DNA of 64,000 bases from CBDHHC01 sp965263345 (lineage in GTDB: Bacteria; Pseudomonadota; Alphaproteobacteria; Rhizobiales; CBDHHC01): assembly GCA_965263345.1 (NCBI GenBank), contig CBDHHC010000006.1:627783-691782 (forward strand). Direction: 5' to 3'. The translations under genes and the position numbers were made by a program. Each line of letters starts with the position of its first letter. The stretch's first letter is position 1. The notes under the pieces were generated by a model. The model did no database searches. It was not told the origin of the DNA and was given only the letters and a program-made list of their open reading frames with translations. Of the stretch, positions 24,404 through 33,380 are shown piece by piece.

Positions 24404-24613
24404 TTAAGAATCATCCTCATGTTCTTCTATAAACTTTCTTATAAACCTCCGAATTTCTCTTGCTGCACTGCTGTCTAATTCATCGCATAATGTAATGAAA
24501 CGGTCTCGTTCCTGGCCGTTGATACGAATTACCAATTGGCTATCCTTTTGGTTCTTCTTTTTGCGTTTTTTCTCAGCTGCCAAAACGTTACCTATCCAAT
24601 TCATGCAATGCAA
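24404..24613 (-). CDS. small ribbon-helix-helix-like DNA-binding protein
   Basis: At most 69 residues. After a lysine-rich stretch (KKRKKKNQKD), SQLVIRINGQERDRFITLCDEL gives a beta strand followed by a helix, then AAREIRRFIRKFIEEH gives a second helix, the layout of the CopG/Arc ribbon-helix-helix fold. The true start may be TTG at 24583 (giving MAAEKKRKKK) because AGGT lies eight to nine bases before it and no site precedes the ATG at 24613. The bases just upstream carry a palindrome that could be its operator. No toxin gene lies beside it; the 38-residue peptide gene is its only same-strand downstream neighbour. Confidence 0.6.
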   Translation of the reverse strand: MHCMNWIGNVLAAEKKRKKKNQKDSQLVIRINGQERDRFITLCDELDSSAAREIRRFIRKFIEEHEDDS

Positions 24614-24635
24614 TGTATATTTAATGTATATACAT
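24612..24635. promoter_or_regulatory. candidate operator upstream of the ribbon-helix-helix gene
   Basis: AATGTATAT occurs twice, at 24612-24620 and 24623-24631, and the second copy is part of the perfect palindrome ATGTATATACAT at 24624-24635. Repeats spaced by 11 bases at the start of a ribbon-helix-helix gene fit an autoregulatory site. This is inference from position and symmetry. Confidence 0.45.
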
Positions 24636-24685
24636 ATTTATTAAAATCAAGTAAAAAAATGAAAATTTTTTATTATGTAAATAAC

Positions 24686-24724
24686 ACAAAAAAATAAGCC
24701 CAAACTTTGTGTTCAGGCTTATTT
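24686..24724 (-). terminator. rho-independent terminator of the symporter operon
   Basis: On the minus strand AATAAGCC (24724-24717) pairs with GGCTTATT (24700-24693), followed by a run of seven T's. It lies about 50 bases past the symporter stop. Confidence 0.85.
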
Positions 24725-24772
24725 TATTTCGTATATGTATTAAGGTTTTATCATACAACCTTAATCCTTATG

Positions 24773-26554
24773 TTAGTGGTTTATTGCGCTTTGTGCTCCT
24801 CTTGGAACACGGATGCTCTCAACAAGATCCTGGATATGTTTTGGTGGCGCTTGTGTTGCTGTCGCAACAAAGTATGCGACAGTAAAGTTGATCAATGCTC
24901 CCACAGCTCCAAATGCTTCAGGTGCGATACCTAAGAAATGATTTGCCGGTGTGTTTGCAAGCAATTCAGTCCCTTTGATAAAGAAGAAGCCTTTGTATGT
25001 GAAAATGTAGAGCATTGTACTTGTGATACCAGCGAGCATACCACATACAGCACCAATGTTATTGATGCGTTTTGAGAAAATACCCATCATGATTGCAGGG
25101 AATAGAGATGATGCTGCAAGTCCAAATGCCAAGGCAACCACTTGTGCGGCAAACCCAGGCGGATTTAACCCTAAGTAACCTGCAAGTAGGATAGACCCTG
25201 CCATTGCAATCCGTGCTGCCAGTAACTCACCTTTTTCGGAGATATTTGGCATAAACATACTTTTCAGTAAGTCATGTGAGATCGCGGATGAAATTGCTAG
25301 TAGAAGACCTGCTGCTGTCGATAGTGCTGCGGCTAATCCACCTGCTGCGACAAGGGCAATGACCCAATTTGGAAGTTGTGCAATTTCAGGATTAGCAAGA
25401 ACCATGATATCGCGGTCAACTTTTACAAGCTCATTACCTTTCCAGCCAAAAGATTCAGCTTTTTGCGCAAATTCTTTGTTTTTTGCATTGTAATATTGAA
25501 TTCGACCGTCACCATTTTTGTCCTCATATTTCAGAAGGCCAGTCTTTTCCCAGTTCTTGAACCATTGTGGTCTTTTTGCATATTCTAGATTTGCACTTGG
25601 GTCTCCAATTTTTTCTACATCCTGAACCGTTTTGATCAAATTCAGGTATGACATAGCCCCTACCGCTGGTGCTGTGGTGTATAGGAGTGCAATAAATACA
25701 AGAGCCCATCCTGCAGACCAACGTGCATCAGATACTTTTGGAACTGTAAAGAATCTAATGATTACGTGAGGCAGACCTGCCGTACCAATCATGAGACATA
25801 AAGTATACAAGACCATATTTAAGGTTCCCCCCGATTGCGCGGTGTATTCCTTAAACCCGAGGTCTGTTACTACTGTATCCAGTTTTGTTAATAGTGGAGT
25901 TGCTGTTCCCTGCACGTCACTGAATAGGCCAATTTGTGGGAAAGTTGAGCCTGTGATTTGCAGTGAAATAAAGATTGCCGGGATTGTGTATGCTAGGATT
26001 AGAACGCAATATTGTGCAATTTGCGTATAGGTAATCCCTTTCATACCTCCAAGAACTGCGTACACAAAAACGATGCCCATACCTGCGAATAATCCTATTT
26101 CAAAAGGAACTTCCAGGAAGCGGGAGAATGCAACGCCAACGCCTTTCATTTGTCCAATCACATAGGTAATTGAAGCAATAATCAAACAGAGAACTGCCAC
26201 AAAGCGTGCAGCTTGTGAATAATAACGGTCACCAATAAATTCTGGGACAGTATATCTACCAAATTTTCTTAAATAGGGTGCCAGAAGCATAGCAAGTAGA
26301 ACATATCCACCTGTCCATCCCATCAAGAAAACGGATGCGTCATATCCTTTAAATGCGATTAAGCCTGCCATTGAGATAAATGATGCTGCCGACATCCAAT
26401 CTGCTGCAGTGGCCATACCATTTGCTACCGGGTGTACACCTCTACTAGCAGCATAAAAATCACTTGTGCTTGATGCTTTGGCCCATATCGCGATACCAAA
26501 GTACAATGCGAACGTCCCGAAGACGACGATATATGTTAGTGTTTGAAGATCCAT
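24773..26554 (-). CDS. sodium:solute symporter, probable acetate/short-chain acid transporter (ActP-like)
   Basis: A 593-residue SSS-family transporter with about 13 hydrophobic segments. N-terminal AIWAKASSTSDFYAASRGVHPVANGMATAADWMSAASFIS (read in parts) matches the acetate permease subgroup, with GWTGGYVLLAMLLAPYLRKFG and YTVPEFIGDRYYS next. A hydrophilic loop of about 90 residues at roughly 315-400, containing YEDKNGDGRIQYYNAK, is an EF-hand-like insert typical of the subgroup that pairs with DUF4212. Its small partner is encoded just upstream. Substrate is inferred from family: acetate, propionate or similar; this would suit the propionyl-CoA synthetase at 60.9 kb. Confidence 0.88.
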   Translation of the reverse strand: MDLQTLTYIVVFGTFALYFGIAIWAKASSTSDFYAASRGVHPVANGMATAADWMSAASFISMAGLIAFKGYDASVFLMGWTGGYVLLAMLLAPYLRKFGRYTVPEFIGDRYYSQAARFVAVLCLIIASITYVIGQMKGVGVAFSRFLEVPFEIGLFAGMGIVFVYAVLGGMKGITYTQIAQYCVLILAYTIPAIFISLQITGSTFPQIGLFSDVQGTATPLLTKLDTVVTDLGFKEYTAQSGGTLNMVLYTLCLMIGTAGLPHVIIRFFTVPKVSDARWSAGWALVFIALLYTTAPAVGAMSYLNLIKTVQDVEKIGDPSANLEYAKRPQWFKNWEKTGLLKYEDKNGDGRIQYYNAKNKEFAQKAESFGWKGNELVKVDRDIMVLANPEIAQLPNWVIALVAAGGLAAALSTAAGLLLAISSAISHDLLKSMFMPNISEKGELLAARIAMAGSILLAGYLGLNPPGFAAQVVALAFGLAASSLFPAIMMGIFSKRINNIGAVCGMLAGITSTMLYIFTYKGFFFIKGTELLANTPANHFLGIAPEAFGAVGALINFTVAYFVATATQAPPKHIQDLVESIRVPRGAQSAINH

Positions 26555-26569
26555 CTTTATTTCTTCCTA

Positions 26570-26833
26570 TTACTCTTCATCAACATTGTATTGTTTATCA
26601 ATTGCGTTCATTCTCCATGCGTAGAAGAATATAAGAATTAGGAACACATAGATTGATCCTTGCTGTGCAAACCAGAACCCAAGGTCTGTTCCCCCAACGT
26701 CGATATTCGCTAATAGTGGTCTGAATAAAATTCCCAAGCCATAAGACACAAATGCCCATATGATCAGTAATATTGTCACTAAACGAATATTCGCACGCCA
26801 ATAATCCCCATTATCAGCATTTTTATCTGACAT
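26570..26833 (-). CDS. DUF4212 small membrane protein, symporter partner
   Basis: 87 residues with two transmembrane segments (about 17-37 and 51-73) and the family features YWRANIRLVTILLIIWAFVSYG and GFWFAQQGSIYVFLILIFFYAWRM. DUF4212 proteins are almost always encoded just before an SSS-type symporter, as here (15 bases). They are thought to be an accessory subunit, comparable to YjcH before ActP. GGAGGAACGAA precedes the ATG, a strong ribosome-binding site. Confidence 0.92.
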   Translation of the reverse strand: MSDKNADNGDYWRANIRLVTILLIIWAFVSYGLGILFRPLLANIDVGGTDLGFWFAQQGSIYVFLILIFFYAWRMNAIDKQYNVDEE

Positions 26834-27170
26834 TTCGTTCCTCCATGTCCTTAAATCGATTTATAATCACTGTTAAAATCTCGAAAATCTATTTTCTTGG
26901 TCGAAGTATATTTTTCGAAGGTTACAATCTGGAAAAAAATGTTTTGGAAGGCAATTAGCTAAAAGTCTGTAATTATTGACAATTATGATCGTATTCGGGG
27001 TGGAGAATATATAGTTAATGACGAGAAAGTGTTTATCTTCATAGGATTACTGGGCAATCTTTATTATGAAAAACATTATGATTGGTCTAAAAAAGGTGGG
27101 GGGCGTCTATTAGTTGAATAGACTGAAGTCTAATCGTTTTTGAGGTGAGGGAGATGTTTTCTCCCTTTTT
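26834..27170. other. intergenic region with a plus-strand hairpin and an orphan open stretch
   Basis: About 337 bases between the symporter operon start and the PP2C gene end. The symporter promoter must lie in the first part, on the minus strand. On the plus strand TTGACA occurs at 26976-26981 without a well-placed -10. A plus-strand frame from about 26962 to 27121 stays open for some 50 codons (ending LLVE before TAG) but has only a GTG at 27028 as possible start and no good ribosome-binding site. A plus-oriented terminator follows at 27148. Confidence 0.5.
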
Positions 27171-27172
27171 TT
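27148..27172 (+). terminator. plus-strand terminator with no annotated upstream plus-strand gene
   Basis: AGGGAGA (27148-27154) pairs with TCTCCCT (27160-27166), five-base loop, followed by a run of T's. On the minus strand, where the PP2C gene ends at 27171, the hairpin is not followed by T's. So it reads as a terminator for a plus-strand transcript from 26.8-27.1 kb. Confidence 0.65.
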
Positions 27173-27962
27173 ATTGAATTCGTATTGCCATAATTGTTGT
27201 ATTGTCTTGATATGGTACAGCTTCACTTTCAACGGCTTGTGTTAGAGATATGACGAGATCTTGTGGTTTTTTGGAAGCACGTTCATTGTTGGAAACTATC
27301 TCTTGTATTTTTTGATCTGGCAGAGTTTGTATCCCGTCACTCGCGATTATAATGTAGTCATTTGTTTCGAGAGGAAATGTTTCTCTGCGCAGATCAAGCA
27401 TTTCAATTTGCTCTCCCATCACAGCTGATAATAGGCTATGCCGTTGTGGGTTTGATTGAGCTTCTTCTTTTTTTATCTCACCCATTTCAGCGAGTTTATC
27501 TAGATAAGAGCCGTAAGAGTGATCTGAGTTTATTTGCGTTAGTTGGCCGGATCTATAGTGATATAGAAGAGAGTCTCCCACGCTCACCCATCGCAGGCCA
27601 TTATTTTCAACAATAGCCCCGATCAATGTACAGCCCATACCTTTTAGGGAACCATTTTCTTCTACTTTTTTGGCGATTGCCGCATTACTTGCGTCAAGGG
27701 CCGATTTTAATGGGTCAACACCGTTATTGGACGTTTCATTATAACAATCAATAAAGGAGTCACAGGCGAGCTGGCTGGCTGTTGCACCGCCGACATGGCC
27801 CCCCATTCCGTCACAGAGAACAGCCAGGAGTTTTTGCGACTGATTATTATCTTGGGAAGTTGCGTCATCTTCAGAATCTAAGCTGTGAAAAATACAGTTA
27901 TCTTCCTGGTAATCTCGTTTGCCACAAATTGCGTGACTCGCACATTCTATATTTTTTTTCAT
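27171..27962 (-). CDS. PP2C family protein serine/threonine phosphatase
   Basis: A 263-residue cytosolic metal-dependent phosphatase. Seen: RDYQEDNC near the N-terminus, the metal-binding CDGMGGHVGG, WVSVGDSLLYHYRSG, a DHSYG segment, IIASDGIQTLPD and DNTTIMAI at the end, so all metal-ligating aspartates appear present. The start overlaps the FHA gene stop by four bases (ATGA on the minus strand), so the two are translationally coupled. Together with the divergently encoded kinase it forms a reversible phosphorylation system, like the Stp1/PppA modules. Confidence 0.93.
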   Translation of the reverse strand: MKKNIECASHAICGKRDYQEDNCIFHSLDSEDDATSQDNNQSQKLLAVLCDGMGGHVGGATASQLACDSFIDCYNETSNNGVDPLKSALDASNAAIAKKVEENGSLKGMGCTLIGAIVENNGLRWVSVGDSLLYHYRSGQLTQINSDHSYGSYLDKLAEMGEIKKEEAQSNPQRHSLLSAVMGEQIEMLDLRRETFPLETNDYIIIASDGIQTLPDQKIQEIVSNNERASKKPQDLVISLTQAVESEAVPYQDNTTIMAIRIQ

Positions 27963-28810
27963 TTGTTAATATCTGACCAATCAAATTCTTCGCCGCAAAA
28001 TGGTACAAAAGCCATTCTTGTATATCCCATAGAAATAATATCCATTGGCTTTAATTCAACTGCTGAGGTTGGTTTTTCATTATTGATGGAGACAACATTT
28101 GTTTTTGAAAGGTTTGGAATAAATAAGTATTTACGATCCTGGGGATCATAACGGATAAAAGCTTGTTCTTCTGACGATATAGATTCATCACCAAAATTTA
28201 GTTGGATATGTTGGTTTGTGGCACGTCCAATGGAGTTATTGCCTTCGTGAATTGTTTTATGTGCTCCCAGACCGGGGCCCTGTATAATTACTAAAATAGC
28301 AACGAGGGGTTCTTGATAAAATTGAGGTCTTTGTTTTTCTGGAGATAAACGAACTCTTTGTGTGCGGCCAGGGTCAACTTTGCCTTGTAATGGATGAATA
28401 TCAGCTTTTTTTTCAACAGGCGTATTCTTATGATTCATAGATTCATTATCCATTCTTTTTAAATGTGCAGTCTCTTGTTCTGTTTTTTTTGTTACTTGCA
28501 ATTCCTGAACATTCGACGTTTTTACAATATCATTTTCTGAGTATAATTTCATTTCTACAAGTGCTCGTTCTATTATATCACAAGTTGCTCCAATATTTGC
28601 TTCAGAATCCGAAGGTTTATTTTCCAAGCTTTTACCAGGGGTTGTTGAGGGAGCTGATGTTTGTGAATTACTTTTTTTGTCCGATCCTAAGGCTGCATCC
28701 ACCGCATTAATGGCATCTCTTAATAAACTTGATGATTTATTTTGTGAGATATTATTTAAAAACCCTGTATTGCTGCCTTGATCAGCTAATTGTTTAGAGT
28801 GTTCTCCCAT
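27959..28810 (-). CDS. FHA domain-containing protein
   Basis: 283 residues. The first 170 are polar, Ser/Thr/Lys/Gln rich and probably disordered, with several possible phosphorylation sites. The FHA domain spans about 175-275: LGAHKTIHEGNNSIGRA gives the strand carrying the conserved GR, ISSEEQAFIRYD replaces the usual SRxH region, and NVVSINNEKPT is the NG(V/T) part. The canonical Ser-Arg-x-His is thus altered to Ser-Ser-Glu-Glu, so phosphothreonine binding may be modified. No membrane segment. Encoded upstream of and coupled to PP2C; the kinase gene is divergent, 345 bases away. Confidence 0.85.
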   Translation of the reverse strand: MGEHSKQLADQGSNTGFLNNISQNKSSSLLRDAINAVDAALGSDKKSNSQTSAPSTTPGKSLENKPSDSEANIGATCDIIERALVEMKLYSENDIVKTSNVQELQVTKKTEQETAHLKRMDNESMNHKNTPVEKKADIHPLQGKVDPGRTQRVRLSPEKQRPQFYQEPLVAILVIIQGPGLGAHKTIHEGNNSIGRATNQHIQLNFGDESISSEEQAFIRYDPQDRKYLFIPNLSKTNVVSINNEKPTSAVELKPMDIISMGYTRMAFVPFCGEEFDWSDINK

Positions 28811-29155
28811 TACTTGTACCCTTTGCTTAAATTATCCATAACTCGATATGGTGTTATGTAAATATGGCATCAATAAAACGAATTTCAATTTGTTTATGAT
28901 TATTATGTATAAATTTTAGAATTTTAGAATTACTCGGTGATAGTTATATAAGCGTGCCGATAACTTTAAGAAGCTCAAGTAATGCCCATAAAAACATATT
29001 CAATAGTATTCTATTGATTTTTCTTTTTTTAAAGTGTCATGTAAAGTTTTCATAATCAGAGTATTTACAAAATAACTTATCAGGTTATTTTCCTCAAACG
29101 AATGATTATATCATGCAGGTATATCAAAAATAATTTTGTATAAATAAGGTTCCAG
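28811..29155. other. divergent promoter region between FHA and kinase genes
   Basis: 345 bases, very AT-rich, no coding frame. It must contain promoters for both the FHA-PP2C operon and the kinase gene. I see no near-consensus -35/-10 pair. TAAGG at 29145-29149 is the probable ribosome-binding site of the kinase. Confidence 0.5.
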
Positions 29156-31594
29156 TTGATTATGAATTATCCACTTGCTCTGAAAGATGGAACAATTCTC
29201 GCAGACGATTATTGTATAAATGGAATATTAGGTGCAGGTGGATCTGGTATTACTTATATTGCAAAAGAATTGTCTTTAGATCGGGAAATTGCAATTAAAG
29301 AATATTTCCCAAGTGATGTTGCTATTCGCCAGGGAGCATTTGAAGTTAGTCCAAAAACTCAGTCTGATGAAGAAGATTATAGTTGGGGACTAGACAGGTT
29401 TATTGAAGAAGCTCAGATATTAGCTAAGTTTGATCATACGAATATCGTAAAAGTTTTTCGATATTTCAAAGCTCATAATACAGCATATATGGTTTTGAAG
29501 TTTGAAGAAGGGATGAATTTAAAAACTTGGCTTTCTGGTTTAGACCGTTTCCCGACACAGACAGAGCTTGAGGTTATCTTATCACCTCTTTTGGATGCAC
29601 TTGAGCTTATTCATGCCGACGACTTTTTACACAGGGATATTGCACCTGATAATATTATAATACGAAATAACGGTTCTCCTGTTCTGATTGATTTTGGATC
29701 TGCGAGGCGAATTTTTGCTAATAAACCTAAAACATTAAGTGCTTTAATTAAACCTGGTTACTCTCCTTATGAACAGTATGGTGCAAGTGGTAAGAAACAA
29801 GGTCCCTGGACCGACATATATTCTTTAGGAGCTACATTATATCATGCTGTGTCAGGAGAACGTCCTTTGGATTCTCCAACTCGTATGATTGATGATGAGC
29901 TAAAGCCTGCAATTGAGGTGGCTCAGAGTCATTTCAGAACCAATTTTTTGCAAGCTATTGATCATGCGATTCAGTTAAAAATTGAGGATCGTCCTCAGAG
30001 TATTTCAGCATGGAGAGAAGAACTTTTTTCTATTGCCAACGTGAGTTTAGACACAAACGTAAAATCAAAAAGTGATACAAAAACTCGAGTTTCTTTGAGC
30101 TACATTGGTTTCAAGAAAAATAATGCAAAAGTTTATTTCAATAGTTTTACTAAAACGATTTATAGACAGTTCATTCGCTTTTTAGCTTCTTATGCCAGGC
30201 CTGAGAAAAATAAAGATATACAAGAAGCAGGCAGTCTTGTGGAACGTTTGGGTACTATCAAAAAGCCGTTAGAAGAGAAAAGTTTAGAGACACAATTAAA
30301 AGAACGGCAGAATGAACTTGAGTTAGAAAAGAAAAAACTTAAAGAAAAAAAACGTAAGAAGAAAGAAAAAGCACGTAAAAAAGATTTTGAGTTACTAGAA
30401 GATGACGTGCCTAAACAAAATAGTTTCGTTCCAAAACTTGTTACTATGCGTTTGAAGCGCAAGTCTCTTAATGTTGAGCCTGGACCAACGACACAAGCGA
30501 GGCGTAAAATTCAAGGCAAACAAGCCGTACCTGACGCAAAAGACCAGAAACCTCGTGGACGATTGTCAAATTTGTCCGCAAATTTTGTACAATTGGTTAT
30601 AATTTTAGCGACTATTTTTGCGATGGGTTATTTTATAAATTTGGAAAACGGTTATCAGTCTGGGGATAGTTCTGATGCGTCTTCGATCATTTTGAGAAGC
30701 CATAATGCTCCTGTTAGTGAAATTGCCTTTATCTCAGATGGAAATAAAATTGTTTCGGCTAGTGCAGACAAAACCCTTAAGGTCTGGGACTCTTTTTCGG
30801 GGAAACTGTTAAATACATTATATGGTCATTATGATCAAATTACTTCATTAGATCGTTTTGGTAAATATATCGTATCTTCAGATCGTACAGGAAGTGTTAT
30901 TCTCTGGGACATGAAACAAGAAAAGCAAATTAAACGTGTTGAGACTAAAGCCAGCTCAGTTAATTCTGTTCATTTCGCCAGAGGTTCAAAGCAAATTATT
31001 ATTTCTGATGCAGGTTCAATTAAATTCTGGGATTATAACAAAAACAAAAAATTAAGATATACCATTAAGGCAAATAAACCTTCAATTCTACATGTCGCAT
31101 ACTCTCCTAAACGGCACATCATTGCATCAGCGGATACAGACAAAACTTTAAGACTCTGGAGGGCTCGTAATGGTGCGCTCATAAGAGTTTACAAAAAGCA
31201 AAATGAGAAGATTAATTCTCTTGCCCTTTCAGAAGATAGTAATCTTATTGTTACAGGACACAATAATGATATCAAGATATGGTCAGCCCGGGTTAAGCGT
31301 AGAATAAAAACGATTACTGCCCACAATGGTCGTGTGATTGCACTTGCTTTTTCTCCTGATGGACAGTGGTTGGCTTCTGCTGGAGCTGACCAAGAAATTA
31401 AAATATGGAATTGGAGGTCTGGTGAGTTGCATCAAACCTTTTCAGGTCATACTTCTATTGTAAATGCTTTGGCTTTTTCTAAGGATAGTCGACGACTTGC
31501 ATCGGCAAGTAAAGATCGAACAATTCGATTATGGAATATAATAGATATAAAGGAACCTAGAGTGTCCTCAAGAAATTTCAATCTAAATAAGTGA
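29156..31594 (+). CDS. membrane serine/threonine protein kinase with C-terminal WD40 repeats
   Basis: 812 residues. The Hanks-type kinase domain spans about 15-285: GAGGSGITYIA (P-loop), AIKEYFP (VAIK lysine), HRDIAPDN (catalytic HRD) and LIDFGSAR (DFG), so it looks active. A Lys/Glu-rich coiled stretch follows at about 375-425, then a transmembrane helix at about 476-497. The rest holds about seven WD40 repeats (for example ISDGNKIVSASADKTLKVWD and FSPDGQWLASAGADQEIKIW), likely a periplasmic propeller sensing a ligand. The TTG at 29156 has AAGG six bases upstream; the ATG at 29162 is an alternative. The EYFPSDVAIR segment is typical of kinases found beside PP2C and FHA genes. Confidence 0.93.
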   Translation: MIMNYPLALKDGTILADDYCINGILGAGGSGITYIAKELSLDREIAIKEYFPSDVAIRQGAFEVSPKTQSDEEDYSWGLDRFIEEAQILAKFDHTNIVKVFRYFKAHNTAYMVLKFEEGMNLKTWLSGLDRFPTQTELEVILSPLLDALELIHADDFLHRDIAPDNIIIRNNGSPVLIDFGSARRIFANKPKTLSALIKPGYSPYEQYGASGKKQGPWTDIYSLGATLYHAVSGERPLDSPTRMIDDELKPAIEVAQSHFRTNFLQAIDHAIQLKIEDRPQSISAWREELFSIANVSLDTNVKSKSDTKTRVSLSYIGFKKNNAKVYFNSFTKTIYRQFIRFLASYARPEKNKDIQEAGSLVERLGTIKKPLEEKSLETQLKERQNELELEKKKLKEKKRKKKEKARKKDFELLEDDVPKQNSFVPKLVTMRLKRKSLNVEPGPTTQARRKIQGKQAVPDAKDQKPRGRLSNLSANFVQLVIILATIFAMGYFINLENGYQSGDSSDASSIILRSHNAPVSEIAFISDGNKIVSASADKTLKVWDSFSGKLLNTLYGHYDQITSLDRFGKYIVSSDRTGSVILWDMKQEKQIKRVETKASSVNSVHFARGSKQIIISDAGSIKFWDYNKNKKLRYTIKANKPSILHVAYSPKRHIIASADTDKTLRLWRARNGALIRVYKKQNEKINSLALSEDSNLIVTGHNNDIKIWSARVKRRIKTITAHNGRVIALAFSPDGQWLASAGADQEIKIWNWRSGELHQTFSGHTSIVNALAFSKDSRRLASASKDRTIRLWNIIDIKEPRVSSRNFNLNK

Positions 31595-31697
31595 GTATTT
31601 CCAAAATAATATAGATTTTTATTTACAAATCATGTTAAGCCTGTTCGCTAAAACTATAGTGGTAGTTTTTTTATGAGAGCTGTTAGCCAGAGTTTAA

Positions 31698-33380
31698 GTG
31701 AAGCATTACATGACAACAGATATTCAGTCTGAAGCATTACTCGCTCAGAATCCTGTTTTTAAAACGACACAATTAATTACAGAACAGACTTGGGATGCTG
31801 TCTCTAAAATTGCTAAGCAAATCGATGAGTCTTTGCTAGCTGTGTGCCCATCAATTTTGATTGGTAGTGAGCTTACTTTTTTCTCAATTTCTGATGTTGA
31901 TTTAGATGAAGGAGAAAAAATCAAGAATCAAGTTTCTCATACACAAAAATTTATGGATGAATTAAAAAGTCGTTTTGCTCCTAATAATCGTGTTCAGTAT
32001 AAAAAGAGAATTGGGATTTTTCGATTAGAGTGGAAACATAAGTCTGGTGTAAAAAAAGCCTTTCAGGCTTTTGTTTTAGAGAATGGGATCAAAGTTACAC
32101 TACCTGATATTAAGACTTGGGAAGAACTCAGTGAATTCGTCACTGGAGTTTATGAAGCCGCTGGAAATAGTGGTTTAAGTGCCGATAAATATAATCAATA
32201 TGGAGCTCCTTATGGAAGTGGGCTAGGTTGCAAGATTATCATTTCAGGTGATGAGAAAGAAAACAGCCCTTTTCTAGAACGTTCTGATCTACTCATGAGT
32301 ATGGTTACCTATTGGCAGAATCATCCAAGCCTTTCATATATTTTTTCACCCGAGAAAATCGGTCCTATGGGGCATGCTCCGCGTGTTGATGAAGTTCGCA
32401 ATGATGTTCTTTATGAACTCGAAATTGCGTCACGACATATTCCTAAAGTTAGTCAGAATAGCTTACACCCTGAAATAATTGATCAAATCTTTCGCCATAA
32501 ACTGACAGATCGTATGGGGAAAATGGGTGGTGCAGAGATCTCTATTGAGAAACTTTATCCGGTGGATCATCCTGAAAAACAGCTTGGTATTGTCGAACTT
32601 AGATGTTTTGAGATGGTTCCTGATGCAAAATTACATTTGCTCCAACATCTTCTTATCAGGGCAATTATGGCAAGATGTATTGAATATCCATATCGTGAGC
32701 AATTTATAAATTGGGGTACAGCTCTGCAACATGAATTTATGTTGCCATATTTCCTCGAGTTGGATTTTCAGGATGTCTTGTTAGATCTTGAAGATTTTGG
32801 TTATACTTTTCAAAAACACTGGTTTGCAGCGCAATTTGCCCGCCGGTTTCCCCAACTTGGACGGGTTACACTTGATGATGCGGAGTTGTATCTTTCTATT
32901 GCTATGGAACCAATGAATATACTCTTTGATGAGAATGCTGAACAGAGTTCCAATCCACCTTTATTACAAAGGTTGCAGTTTAAAACATCAAATCTAGATC
33001 CAGAACGACATGTTGTGACGTGTAATGGTTTTTTGATTCCACTTACTGAACCTGATGATCAGAAAATTCAAGTTGCTGCGATTAGGCTCTATAAAACTCT
33101 ACCTGAACTTCCTTCAAAAGAGATTATGAAAAGAACTCCTAATCAACTTACGTTTGAGCTTATTGATAAACACAGTAAAACGTCTTTGGGTGGTTTTATT
33201 TTTAAAATTCCAACTTCAGAGGAATATAAATCTATTGCCATAACATGTGATCCTATTGAAGCACGTCAACGCAGAACGGCAGCCTTTGACCCATTTATTC
33301 CATATGGAGGAGAAATTTTTATTTATCCCTCTCCAAAATCTTCCGATAATTCCCATATACTAGATCTTAGAATTGTTTGA
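31698..33380 (+). CDS. shortened DUF2126 amidoligase-like protein
   Basis: 560 residues matching the C-terminal, ligase part of DUF2126 proteins (glutamine-synthetase-like COOH-NH2 ligases that usually follow a transglutaminase domain). Diagnostic segments: SPFLERSDLL, YWQNHPSLSYIFS, APRVDEVRNDVLYELEIA (about 227-244), EISIEKLYPVD, LGIVELRCFEMVP, and RRFPQLGRVTLDDAELYLSIAMEP. The N-terminal transglutaminase is absent, and the glycine-rich TGGGNH segment of standard members reads GSGLGCK here (about 172-178), so catalysis may be lost or changed. The start is GTG at 31698 or ATG at 31710. It follows the kinase by 103 bases and is probably co-expressed. Function unknown. Confidence 0.8.
   Translation: MKHYMTTDIQSEALLAQNPVFKTTQLITEQTWDAVSKIAKQIDESLLAVCPSILIGSELTFFSISDVDLDEGEKIKNQVSHTQKFMDELKSRFAPNNRVQYKKRIGIFRLEWKHKSGVKKAFQAFVLENGIKVTLPDIKTWEELSEFVTGVYEAAGNSGLSADKYNQYGAPYGSGLGCKIIISGDEKENSPFLERSDLLMSMVTYWQNHPSLSYIFSPEKIGPMGHAPRVDEVRNDVLYELEIASRHIPKVSQNSLHPEIIDQIFRHKLTDRMGKMGGAEISIEKLYPVDHPEKQLGIVELRCFEMVPDAKLHLLQHLLIRAIMARCIEYPYREQFINWGTALQHEFMLPYFLELDFQDVLLDLEDFGYTFQKHWFAAQFARRFPQLGRVTLDDAELYLSIAMEPMNILFDENAEQSSNPPLLQRLQFKTSNLDPERHVVTCNGFLIPLTEPDDQKIQVAAIRLYKTLPELPSKEIMKRTPNQLTFELIDKHSKTSLGGFIFKIPTSEEYKSIAITCDPIEARQRRTAAFDPFIPYGGEIFIYPSPKSSDNSHILDLRIV

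Noticed and set aside
27028..27121. Possible 30-residue plus-strand gene starting GTG at 27028
   Set aside because: Residue sequence looks protein-like, but there is no ribosome-binding site and no start in the longer open stretch; kept as an observation only.
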